The position numbers were made by a program, and so were the translations under genes. Under the pieces are notes generated by a model that saw only the letters and a program-made list of their open reading frames with translations, was not told where the DNA came from and ran no database searches. Shown in pieces: positions 47,063 to 55,007 of a DNA stretch of 64,000 nucleotides; positions within the stretch are counted from its first letter, which is position 1; every line of letters starts with the position of its first letter. The stretch is from Actibacterium naphthalenivorans (GTDB lineage Bacteria; Pseudomonadota; Alphaproteobacteria; Rhodobacterales; Rhodobacteraceae), in contig NZ_JACIEQ010000001.1 in NCBI RefSeq assembly GCF_014196965.1, forward strand, positions 1,240,001-1,304,000. The letters run 5' to 3'.

Positions 47063-47541
47063 CCAACATCTCCCGATTGTTCACGCAGGATCAGAGGCTT
47101 TTCTCTTGATGACGCCGATCGCATGAAGGCCAACGGCGCGGTTTCGGGCTGGTTCTGCCCAATGTCCGCGTGGCCGTTCTTGGCCGGCCGCCTGGCCGCA
47201 TTTTCCGATGCCGGGGGCCGCGTGGCAGGAGCTTTCTTTTCGGGGCCGGTGTCGGGAAGCGGAATGTCATGCAAAGACGCCACCAGAAGTTCCAGCCGTT
47301 GGGCCACGCCCTCGGCACGCTCGGTCAGGCCACCGAGCGAGCTTGATGCGGTTCGGGCAGAGGATTGCGCCCCTTTCAGAGCCCGGGTCATGTCATCGAC
47401 CTGGGCCGACAAGACCGCAATCGCGCCGCCCATTCCGGTTTCCAGATCATCGAACCGGCGCAGCCGGCGGGACAGGATCATACAATAGAAGGCCGCGCCC
47501 AGCGCGCCCGCCACAAGAAGTATATCGGCCACAAGCGCCAT
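47059..47541 (-). CDS. Uncharacterised membrane-anchored flagellar-operon protein
   Basis: A 160-residue protein with one N-terminal transmembrane helix (ADILLVAGALGAAFYCMIL), a helical segment (about 30-95; FDDLETGMGGAIAVLSAQVD, LTERAEGVAQRLELLVASL) and a disordered Pro/Lys-rich tail. I do not recognise a named family. It lies 8 nt downstream of fliL and overlaps the MotE-like gene by 4 nt, so it is likely a motor- or stator-linked accessory protein. Confidence 0.7.
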   Translation of the reverse strand: MALVADILLVAGALGAAFYCMILSRRLRRFDDLETGMGGAIAVLSAQVDDMTRALKGAQSSARTASSSLGGLTERAEGVAQRLELLVASLHDIPLPDTGPEKKAPATRPPASENAARRPAKNGHADIGQNQPETAPLAFMRSASSREKPLILREQSGDVG

Positions 47542-47549
47542 GTTGCCCC

Positions 47550-48041
47550 CTAGTTCAACACAAATTCAGTAATCAGAAGATCGCGCACGCGCCCGTTTCC
47601 GGTCACGACCTGAACCCGGCGCAACATCTGCGCACGCAGGCGAACAAGGGCCGAGCGATCCTCCAGATCCGACAGTTCGACCGCGCGGAGATAGCTGTTC
47701 AGCACATCGAGGACCCGCGGCATAAGATGCGAAACCTCGCCTTCGTAAGCCGGCGCCACCTCCAGCTGCGCGGCGAATCGCAAGTGCCGACTCGCACTCT
47801 CCGGCCCGAGCGAAACGATCAGCGGGTCAAGCGCCACGAAGGCGATATCCCCCTGTGCCGGCGAGGCCGGCGCGTGAGAAGCCGTAGCGTGAGAATCGCC
47901 ACCACCACCGCCTAACATACCGGAATACATCACGAAAAACCCGCCCCCACCCAATATGAACGCAAGCGCGATACCCACGAGAATGGGCAATGCGGATTTT
48001 TTCCTTGGCGGGGTTTCTTCGGCCATTTCGGTGTGGGCCAT
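47550..48041 (-). CDS. fliL: Flagellar basal body-associated protein FliL
   Basis: A 163-residue protein with a cytoplasmic N-terminal charged stretch, one transmembrane helix (ALPILVGIALAFILGGGGFFV), a His/Ala/Gly-rich linker and a FliL domain (FVALDPLIVSLGPESASRHL, RALMLRR-type C-terminus, ending LLITEFVLN). This is the canonical FliL of the cluster, first gene of the operon running to flhB. The leader it shares with fliF carries a CtrA-like box. Confidence 0.9.
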   Translation of the reverse strand: MAHTEMAEETPPRKKSALPILVGIALAFILGGGGFFVMYSGMLGGGGGDSHATASHAPASPAQGDIAFVALDPLIVSLGPESASRHLRFAAQLEVAPAYEGEVSHLMPRVLDVLNSYLRAVELSDLEDRSALVRLRAQMLRRVQVVTGNGRVRDLLITEFVLN

Positions 48042-48090
48042 CGCTTTGTTCCACTCTGTTTCCGGTTGTCCTTTCTTAGGCGCAGGAGAG

Positions 48091-48105
48091 CTAACCGTTT
48101 ATTAA
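48091..48105. promoter_or_regulatory. CtrA-like box between fliL and fliF
   Basis: CTAA-N7-TTAA matches the CtrA consensus at 7 of 8 fixed positions. It lies in the 125-nt divergent gap, 50-64 nt from the fliL start and 62-76 nt from the fliF start, and could serve both promoters. Confidence 0.5.
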
Positions 48106-48166
48106 GGCTGATGGGGAAAGGATGCGGTGACAGCGGGCAGAAGCCCGCGCAAACCGGAGTATCGCC

Positions 48167-49816
48167 GTGCAACAGCTTGTCGCTGTCTGGTCCAGACTGG
48201 ATGTTCGCCGCCGCGTTATCGCGGCCCTCGCGACGCTGGCCATGTTCACGAGCGTTCTGGCGATGTCGCGGATGGCCACGGCGCCCCAGATGTCGCTTCT
48301 CTATTCCGGCCTTGAAAGTGGCGCCGCCGGCGAGGTTCTGCGCGCGCTGGAACAGCAGGGCGCCGCCTATGACATTCGCGGCGGGGCGATTTACGTGGAC
48401 AGCCGGCAGCGCGACGCGCTGCGCATGACCCTGGCCGCCGACGGGCTGCCCGCCAACGGCACCGCCGGGTACGAGGTGCTTGATTCGCTTTCCGGGTTCG
48501 GCACAACCTCGCAGATGTTTGACGCCGCCTATTGGCGCGCCAAGGAAGGTGAACTTGCGCGGACGATTATGGCCAGCCCTTTCGTGCGCGCCGCCCGAGT
48601 GCATATCGCGAATGCGAGTGGTCAGCCCTTCCGGCGCGACCTGAAGGTGACCGCATCAGTCACTGTTACACCTGCAAATGGCACATTTGCCCCGGATCAG
48701 GCACGGGCGCTCCGATATCTCGTTGCCTCTTCCGTCGCGGGGCTTTCACCGGATGACGTGTCGGTGATCGACGGCACCAACGGAACCATGCTTATGTCGG
48801 ATGGCGCGCTGCCGGTATCGCGGATCGCGGGCGATCATGCCGCAACGCTCCGCCAGAATGTCGAGCGTCTGCTGGCCGCGCGCATGGGCCCCGGCCGCAC
48901 GGTTGTCGAGGTCAGCGTCGAGACAGAGACGGACAGCGAATCGATCATCGAACGACGCTTCGACCCGGAGGGGCGCGTGGCCATCTCCACCGATACCGAA
49001 GAGCGCAGCACCTCGGCAAATGACCGCGCCGGGGCCGGCGTCACCGTTGCCAGCAACCTGCCCGACGGCGAGGCCGCGCCGGACAGGAACTCCAACAGTT
49101 CGAACAGCGAGACCCGCGAGCGGGTGAATTACGAGGTGTCGGAAACCCAGCGCGAGCTACACCGGACGCCCGGCGCGATCAAACGGCTGAGCGTTGCCGT
49201 GATTCTGGACGGTATCCGCACCACGGGCCCCGACGGCATCGAGGAATGGGCGCCGCTGCCGGCCGAAGAGCTTGAAGCGCTCGAACAGCTCGTCGCATCC
49301 GCGGTTGGCTTCGATGCCGCGCGGGGCGATGTCATCACCCTGAAATCGATGCCTCTGGAGCAGCCCGAAGCGCTGGGTACCACCGCCGCACCTGGGCTTT
49401 TCGGCAATATCAGGCTCGATGTGATGTCACTCCTTCAACTTGCGGTACTTGCAGTTGTCGGGCTTGTTCTGGGGCTTTTCGTGGTGCGCCCGGTGCTTTC
49501 GGGGCGTGGCGCCGCACCCGTTGCCGGCCTTCCCGCGCCAGAGCGCCCGGCGTCGCGGCCCTATGCGCAGGGTCGCGCCGGGGATACCGCCGAAGATCAG
49601 AGCCTGACAGGGGAAATCGTTGCCGAGAGCCTTCCCGAACTGACGGCGAATTCCGTATCGCCCGGGCTTTCGGAATTGCCCCGGGAAGCCGGGGCACAGG
49701 CGGCGCCTGCCTCTGCCGACCCTGTCGATCAGCTCCGCAGGCTGATTGAAGACCGGCGTGAAGATACGGTCGAAGTGCTGCGTCACTGGATCGAGCACGA
49801 GGAGGAGTCGACCTGA
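48167..49816 (+). CDS. fliF: Flagellar MS-ring protein FliF
   Basis: A 549-residue MS-ring protein with transmembrane helices at about 16-36 and 420-445. The ring-building motifs LLYSGLESGAAGEVLRALEQ, YWRAKEGELARTIMASPFVR and NYEVSETQRELHRTPGAIKR are all typical. The C-terminal tail (IEDRREDTVEVLRHWIEHE) is the FliG-binding type. GTG at 48167 is preceded by GGAG. fliH follows with a 1-nt overlap; the usual fliG between them is absent. Confidence 0.94.
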   Translation: MQQLVAVWSRLDVRRRVIAALATLAMFTSVLAMSRMATAPQMSLLYSGLESGAAGEVLRALEQQGAAYDIRGGAIYVDSRQRDALRMTLAADGLPANGTAGYEVLDSLSGFGTTSQMFDAAYWRAKEGELARTIMASPFVRAARVHIANASGQPFRRDLKVTASVTVTPANGTFAPDQARALRYLVASSVAGLSPDDVSVIDGTNGTMLMSDGALPVSRIAGDHAATLRQNVERLLAARMGPGRTVVEVSVETETDSESIIERRFDPEGRVAISTDTEERSTSANDRAGAGVTVASNLPDGEAAPDRNSNSSNSETRERVNYEVSETQRELHRTPGAIKRLSVAVILDGIRTTGPDGIEEWAPLPAEELEALEQLVASAVGFDAARGDVITLKSMPLEQPEALGTTAAPGLFGNIRLDVMSLLQLAVLAVVGLVLGLFVVRPVLSGRGAAPVAGLPAPERPASRPYAQGRAGDTAEDQSLTGEIVAESLPELTANSVSPGLSELPREAGAQAAPASADPVDQLRRLIEDRREDTVEVLRHWIEHEEEST

Positions 49817-50412
49817 TGTCAAACCGACTCTCGCTGGAGGAGTTTTCCGTCACCACTCCTGCCCAAAGTGTCGCTGAAAGCGCCTGGATGCCGGAAGACG
49901 AACGGCTGGCCGTCTATGAAGAAGGCTACAAGGCCGGATGGGATGATGCCGCCGCCGCAGAACAGCAGATACAGACCCGTGTGAGCGCGGATTTCGCCAA
50001 CACGCTGAAGGGGCTTTCGGTTTCCTTCAACGAGGCGCGCGAGCATGTGCTGAAGTCGGTGGCACCTGTTCTGCGGTTGATGGCCGAAAAGGTTCTGCCC
50101 GATCTGGCGCGACACGGGCTGGCGGAGATGGTGGCCGAGCGCGCCCGATACGCGATTGAACAGGCCGCGGGTGGCCCGATCGAGCTGGTGATCAATCCCG
50201 GCAACCGCCCCGCCCTAGAGCATATCCTGAGTGATGACGCCGGCCTGCCCATCGTCATTACCGAACAGGCGAGCCTCGGCCCGGGCCAGGCCTATCTGCG
50301 CTCGGCGCGGGGCGAGGAGATGGTCGATCTCGATCGCCTGATCCATGAAATCCGGGAGGCCGTCGAGGCGTTCCTTCACGCCCATGAAGAAGAGGCAAAA
50401 CCAGATGACTGA
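49816..50412 (+). CDS. fliH: Flagellar assembly protein FliH (FliI regulator)
   Basis: A 198-residue protein with a FliH/V-ATPase E-subunit-like layout: N-terminal EEGYKAGWDDAAAA, a central helical region, and the C-terminal globular part with IELVINPGNRPALEHILSDD and DLDRLIHEIREAVEAFL. FliH holds the FliI ATPase near the C ring. The ATG shares the TGATG junction with fliF, and fliN overlaps its end by 8 nt. Confidence 0.8.
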   Translation: MSNRLSLEEFSVTTPAQSVAESAWMPEDERLAVYEEGYKAGWDDAAAAEQQIQTRVSADFANTLKGLSVSFNEAREHVLKSVAPVLRLMAEKVLPDLARHGLAEMVAERARYAIEQAAGGPIELVINPGNRPALEHILSDDAGLPIVITEQASLGPGQAYLRSARGEEMVDLDRLIHEIREAVEAFLHAHEEEAKPDD

Positions 50413-50692
50413 TGTGCCAGATCGCAGCGCGGGCGCGCCCGAAAACCCGCTCACCAACGTGCCGGTCGAGGTGACGATCTCGGTTGGCAAGGCGCGCCTG
50501 TCGGTTCGCGAACTGCTGGCGCTCGGCCACGGCGCGGTTTTGCCGCTGGACAAACGGGTGGATGACACCGTTGAGCTTTTCGTCGGCGACAGGCTGATCG
50601 CGCGCGGCGAGTTGCAGGAGTTGAGCGGCGAGTCCTCCGGGCAGCTTGCCGTGCGCCTGACCGAAGTCGCCGATCCGCAGAGCCGCGCATGA
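50405..50692 (+). CDS. fliN: Flagellar motor switch protein FliN
   Basis: A 95-residue SpoA-domain protein. The conserved core VPVEVTISVGKARLSVRELL, LGHGAVLPLDKRVDDTVELF and VGDRLIARGELQE match FliN throughout, and the length is close to the C-terminal SpoA part of the family. FliN forms the C-ring base with FliM and FliG; neither of those is in the window. ATG 50405 overlaps the fliH end. Confidence 0.93.
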   Translation: MTDVPDRSAGAPENPLTNVPVEVTISVGKARLSVRELLALGHGAVLPLDKRVDDTVELFVGDRLIARGELQELSGESSGQLAVRLTEVADPQSRA

Positions 50693-51414
50693 CCCGGATC
50701 CGCTGGCTGCTGACCCTGTCGGCAATCGCCCTGCCCGGGCTCGCCGGCGCGCAGGAGCTGAGCCTTTCATTCGGTGATGATGGCACGCTCACGGCCCGCA
50801 GCGTTCAGCTCATCGCCCTGCTGACAGTCCTCAGCCTCGTGCCCGGTCTGGCCGTCATGCTGACGTGTTTCCCCTTCATCGTCACGGTTCTGGCGATTCT
50901 GCGCCAGGCCATCGGCTTGCAACAGTCGCCACCAAACATGATGATTGTCAGCCTGGCGTTGTTTCTGACCTATTTCGTGATGGAACCGACATTCCTGGAT
51001 GCCTGGCAGAATGGTATTGCGCCGATGATCGCGCAGGAAATCACCGCCGAGCAAAGCTTTGCCCGCAGTCTCGACCCGTTTCGCTCCTTCATGGCGGCAC
51101 GTATTGATGCCGAAACCTTCGCATCCCTGCAAAGTCTCCGCCCCGAAGCCAGCGGGCTCTCGCCGCCGGAGGCTCCTCTCTCTCTGGTCGTTCCTTCCTT
51201 TCTTTTGAGCGAAATCTCACGCGCCTTCGAAATCGGGTTCCTGATCTACCTGCCGTTCTTGATCATCGATCTGGTGGTCGCCGCAGTGCTGATGTCCATG
51301 GGGATGATGATGGTGCCCCCGGCCGTGGTTGCCATGCCGTTCAAACTCGCGTTCTTCGTGGTGGCCGACGGCTGGACCCTGATTTCGGAGGCGCTGGTAC
51401 GGGGCTATTTCTAG
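50689..51414 (+). CDS. fliP: Flagellar export gate protein FliP
   Basis: A 241-residue membrane protein with a cleavable signal peptide (ending GLAGA), then ALLTVLSLVPGLAVMLTCFP, RQAIGLQQSPPNMMIVSLAL and the C-terminal AFEIGFLIYLPFLIIDLVVA and MVPPAVVAMPFKLAFFVVAD. These are diagnostic of FliP. It overlaps the fliN end by 4 nt and ends the plus-strand operon fliF-fliH-fliN-fliP. Confidence 0.96.
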   Translation: MTRIRWLLTLSAIALPGLAGAQELSLSFGDDGTLTARSVQLIALLTVLSLVPGLAVMLTCFPFIVTVLAILRQAIGLQQSPPNMMIVSLALFLTYFVMEPTFLDAWQNGIAPMIAQEITAEQSFARSLDPFRSFMAARIDAETFASLQSLRPEASGLSPPEAPLSLVVPSFLLSEISRAFEIGFLIYLPFLIIDLVVAAVLMSMGMMMVPPAVVAMPFKLAFFVVADGWTLISEALVRGYF

Positions 51415-51528
51415 CCACCCCGTGGGTTTTCGAACCGCGCGGCGCCGGAGTTCCGCCGCTCCGGTTGACTTGTCGCGGCCGATCGCTCATCGCTTTGCCA
51501 CGTTTTTCTGTTTTCCGGGGACGGGTTG

Positions 51529-52851
51529 ATGAAGATTGCGATGATCGGAACGGGCTATGTCGGGCTCGTGTCAGGGGTGTGTTTTTCCGATTTCGGGCAT
51601 GAAGTGATCTGTGTGGACAAGGATCCGCGCAAGATCGAGATGCTGGAGCGCGGCGAGGTTCCGATCTACGAGCCCGGCCTTGACGAGTTGATGGAAAAAA
51701 ACGTCGCGGCCGGGCGGCTGTCCTTCACCGGGGATCTGGCGAAAGCCGTGGATGGCGCGGATGCGGTGTTCATCGCCGTGGGCACACCAACACGGCGGGG
51801 CGACGGGCATGCCGACCTTACCTACGTCATGGCCGCGGCAGAGGAAATCGCCGGCGCGCTGACGGGCTATGCCGTGATCGTCACGAAATCGACCGTGCCG
51901 GTCGGAACCAACGAACGGGTCAAGCAAGCCGTCGAAAACGCCAATCCGGGCGCCAATTTCGATGTTGCCTCGAACCCTGAGTTCCTGCGCGAGGGTGCGG
52001 CGATCGACGATTTCATGCGCCCCGATCGTGTCGTCGTCGGGGTGCAATCCGAGCGCGCGAAGGCCGTCATGGGCGGCATCTATCGCCCCCTGTTCCTGCG
52101 CGATTTTCCGGTCGTCTATACGGATCTGGAATCGGCCGAGATGATAAAATACGCGGCCAATGCTTTTCTTGCCACGAAGATCACCTTCATCAACGAAATC
52201 GCGCAGCTTTGCGAACGCACCGGCGCGGATATCAAGGCCGTGTCCAAAGGCATGGGCCTTGACGGGCGGATCGGGAACAAGTTCCTGCATGCCGGGCCCG
52301 GCTACGGCGGATCATGTTTCCCGAAAGACACCTCGGCACTGGCCAGGATCGGGCAGGATCACGCGGTGCCCATGCAAATCACCGAAACGGTGATCAAGGT
52401 CAACGACGAGATAAAGCGCCGGATGATCGGCAAACTGCAGGATCTGTCAGACGGCAGCTTCAACGGCAAGACCGTGGCCATTCTGGGCGTGACGTTCAAG
52501 CCGAATACAGACGACATGCGCGATGCGCCTTCTCTGACGATCGTGCCCGCGCTGATTGGCGGTGGTGCCAAGGTCAAGGTGGCCGATCCGCAGGGCCGGC
52601 GCGAAGGCGAAGCCCTGCTTCCCGGCGTTCAATGGGTCAGCGACGCTTATAAGGCAGCCCAGAACGCGGACCTTGTGGTGCTGCTGACCGAGTGGAACGA
52701 GTTCCGCGCGCTGGATCTGAAGCGGGTGGCAAAGAAAATGGCGACGCCGCGTATGGCGGACCTGCGAAACATCTATTCCGCGGCAGACGCAAGAGAGGCC
52801 GGTTTCGAGGCCTATTGCTGTGTCGGCCGCAGCGGCTACATGCCCGAATAG
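51529..52851 (+). CDS. UDP-glucose 6-dehydrogenase
   Basis: A 440-residue NAD-dependent enzyme that oxidises UDP-glucose to UDP-glucuronate, a precursor of acidic polysaccharides. Rossmann motif KIAMIGTGYVGLVSG, ECF-type SNPEFLREGAAIDDF, and active-site Cys263 in GPGYGGSCFPKDTSAL with downstream FKPNTDDMRDAPS are complete. The ATG at 51529 is used; a TTG one codon earlier is possible. The gene sits inside the flagellar cluster, 114 nt after fliP, with its own terminator, so it is probably a separate transcription unit. Confidence 0.94.
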   Translation: MKIAMIGTGYVGLVSGVCFSDFGHEVICVDKDPRKIEMLERGEVPIYEPGLDELMEKNVAAGRLSFTGDLAKAVDGADAVFIAVGTPTRRGDGHADLTYVMAAAEEIAGALTGYAVIVTKSTVPVGTNERVKQAVENANPGANFDVASNPEFLREGAAIDDFMRPDRVVVGVQSERAKAVMGGIYRPLFLRDFPVVYTDLESAEMIKYAANAFLATKITFINEIAQLCERTGADIKAVSKGMGLDGRIGNKFLHAGPGYGGSCFPKDTSALARIGQDHAVPMQITETVIKVNDEIKRRMIGKLQDLSDGSFNGKTVAILGVTFKPNTDDMRDAPSLTIVPALIGGGAKVKVADPQGRREGEALLPGVQWVSDAYKAAQNADLVVLLTEWNEFRALDLKRVAKKMATPRMADLRNIYSAADAREAGFEAYCCVGRSGYMPE

Positions 52852-52860
52852 CCCGTATCC

Positions 52861-52882
52861 GCGCCCCGATGCGTCGGGGCGC
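52861..52882. terminator. Hairpin terminator between the UDP-glucose dehydrogenase gene and flgI
   Basis: GCGCCCCGA (52861-52869) and TCGGGGCGC (52874-52882) form a perfect 9-bp stem with a TGCG tetraloop, 9 nt after the dehydrogenase stop and 12 nt from the convergent flgI stop. A T-rich stretch is short on both sides, so it may act bidirectionally with moderate strength. Confidence 0.7.
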
Positions 52883-52894
52883 TGCATTTCGGCC

Positions 52895-53995
52895 CTACCG
52901 CACCAGAAATTCGGCGTGCAGCGCCCCTGCCGCCTTGATGCTTTTCAGAATATCGATCATGTCGCGCGGGGAAACGCCCAGCGCGTTCAGCCCCGCCACC
53001 ACCTCGGAGAGAGAGGTGCCGCCCTCGACCTCGGCAAGGCCCGTGCCTGGCTCCTCTTCCAGCCGCGCTGAGGTTCTCGGGACGATCACGGTGCCCCCCG
53101 CAGAAAACGGATTGGGCTGCACGACCAGCGGCTCTTCCCGGATGCGCAGGGTGAGGTTGCCCTGCGAGACGGCCACGCGCGAGATGCGGACGTCCTCGCC
53201 CATCACGATGGTCCCCGACCGCTGATCCACCACCACCCGCGCGCGGCGCTGCGGCTCCACCGTCACGTTTTCCAGCCGCCCGATCACATGCGCCGGTGAT
53301 CGCATGCCCGCACGTCTGATGTTGAGTTCCACAGTTCCCGCATCCAGCATCAACGCCACCTGCCTGCCGAAAGATCGGTTGACGGCACGTTCGATCCGCT
53401 CGGCCGTGGTGAAATCGGGGGTGCGCAGGGCGAGCCGGATCATCGCAAGCGACGAAAAGTCGAACTCGATCTCCCGCTCCACCCGCGCGCCAGCCGGAAT
53501 AACGCCGGACGTCGGAACGCCCTCGACCACCGAAGCGCCATCACCGCTGGCCGATGCGCCCCCGGCAATGACCGTGCCCTGACCCACCGCGTATATTTCG
53601 CCATCGGCGGCCTTGAGCGGGGTCATGATCAGCGTACCGCCCAAAAGGCTTTTCGCGTCACCAATGGCCGAAACAGTCATGTCGATCCGCCCGCCGACCC
53701 TTGCAAAGGGCGGCAGGGCCGCGGTTACGAAAACCGCCGCGACATTCTTGGGGCGAAACTGCTCTCCCGTCACGTTGACGCCCAGCCGTTCCAGGAGATT
53801 TGACAGAATTTCCTCGGTGAAGGGCGCATTGCGGATGCCGTCGCCGGTGCCGTTCAGCCCCACGACCAGGCCATAACCAACGAGATCATTGCCACGCACC
53901 CCGTCGAATTCCACCAGATCCTTTATCCGCACGGGCGCACCAAGGGCCGCGCTGGCCACGCCGAATGACAGCCACAGAAGAAGGGCCCGGATCAT
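52895..53995 (-). CDS. flgI: Flagellar P-ring protein FlgI
   Basis: A 366-residue periplasmic ring protein with a signal peptide (ending SAALGA) and family signatures RIKDLVEFDGVRGNDLVGYG, VVGLNGTGDGIRNAPFTEE, NVAAVFVTAALPPFARVGGR, GGTLIMTPLKAADGEIYAVG and the end PRDMIDILKSIKAAGALHAE. The ATG overlaps the flgL stop by 4 nt. Confidence 0.96.
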   Translation of the reverse strand: MIRALLLWLSFGVASAALGAPVRIKDLVEFDGVRGNDLVGYGLVVGLNGTGDGIRNAPFTEEILSNLLERLGVNVTGEQFRPKNVAAVFVTAALPPFARVGGRIDMTVSAIGDAKSLLGGTLIMTPLKAADGEIYAVGQGTVIAGGASASGDGASVVEGVPTSGVIPAGARVEREIEFDFSSLAMIRLALRTPDFTTAERIERAVNRSFGRQVALMLDAGTVELNIRRAGMRSPAHVIGRLENVTVEPQRRARVVVDQRSGTIVMGEDVRISRVAVSQGNLTLRIREEPLVVQPNPFSAGGTVIVPRTSARLEEEPGTGLAEVEGGTSLSEVVAGLNALGVSPRDMIDILKSIKAAGALHAEFLVR

Positions 53996-55005
53996 GTCAG
54001 AAAATCCGCGAGGCTGAGACGCGACAGGCGCGCGGTGACAGTGTATAGCGTTTCCAGCTGCCCCTGTACCGCCTCCATCTCGGTCGCCGTATCATAAGGG
54101 TCCGCGCCGATCAGTTCGGTTCGCGCGATCTCCATCGCCGAGGTTTGCGAAGCGTTTTCGGCCGAAATTGTCTCTATTCTGTTTTGCGTATTGCCCAGCT
54201 CGGCCCTTAGCGTGGCAAGTGGGCGTTCGGCGGTCAGCAGATGTTCGGCCGCCTGCTGCGCAAGCTCCGCGCGCGCAGTGGCATCACCGCCCAGCAACTC
54301 CGGATCCTCAAGCAATGCCGCTGTCGCCACACCGCGAATGACGCCACGCAACGCCGGATCGGCGGCGGTGATATCAAGAGACAGGAGATGACCATCCGCC
54401 AGGCGCACCGGCCCCGCGGGCGTGGCACTTCCCTGATAAGCCTGCGTTTCAAAGCCGCCGGTCTGGGTGCCGAACCAGGCGGCGGCGGCAGCCATTACAT
54501 CATCTGCGGTCACCGCCCCGGAAACGGCGGTGCGGAGGCCGGACATGATGTCGTCAGCGCTGACCAACGCGGGCGTATCGGTCGCGGCGCCGGAAAAGAG
54601 AGAGCGGCCCGCCGCCTGCGTGTTCAGAACGGAAACCGCGTGTTCAAGCTTGCCCATCGCATCGACCCCCGCCGTTGTCACCAGCGTGGGATCAACGGAA
54701 GAGCCGGCCAGAAACAGCCCGGGGTAAAGGCCCGAGGACATGTCGTCGAGTGTTCCCAGGCTTGCCTGCATCGCATCGGTGGTGACTTTCGCTTCGGTAA
54801 GTGCGGTCTTGTAGGCGCCCAGAACGGTAAGGCTTCGCTCGATTGCCGCAAGCGGAGTGAAATCGCCCGACAGGCGCTTGCCCGGATCGCGGGCAAGACC
54901 CGTGACAAGCTCTTGCGAGAGCGTGCCCATCCGCGTTTTCAGATTGGAGTTCTGGCGCCGCAGAACCAGGCTTTGGGCCATGTCGCCGATGGAAAGGGAT
55001 GTCAT
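53992..55005 (-). CDS. flgL: Hook-filament junction protein FlgL
   Basis: A 337-residue flagellin-like junction protein: N-terminal SLSIGDMAQSLVLRRQNSNL and a C-terminal flagellin-type helix (TEMEAVQGQLETLYTVTARL). The central region is Ala/Thr-rich. I chose the ATG at 55005 since the preceding TTG (55011) overlaps the flgK stop; the difference is two residues. It lies between flgK and flgI. Confidence 0.9.
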   Translation of the reverse strand: MTSLSIGDMAQSLVLRRQNSNLKTRMGTLSQELVTGLARDPGKRLSGDFTPLAAIERSLTVLGAYKTALTEAKVTTDAMQASLGTLDDMSSGLYPGLFLAGSSVDPTLVTTAGVDAMGKLEHAVSVLNTQAAGRSLFSGAATDTPALVSADDIMSGLRTAVSGAVTADDVMAAAAAWFGTQTGGFETQAYQGSATPAGPVRLADGHLLSLDITAADPALRGVIRGVATAALLEDPELLGGDATARAELAQQAAEHLLTAERPLATLRAELGNTQNRIETISAENASQTSAMEIARTELIGADPYDTATEMEAVQGQLETLYTVTARLSRLSLADFLT

Positions 55006-55007
55006 GT

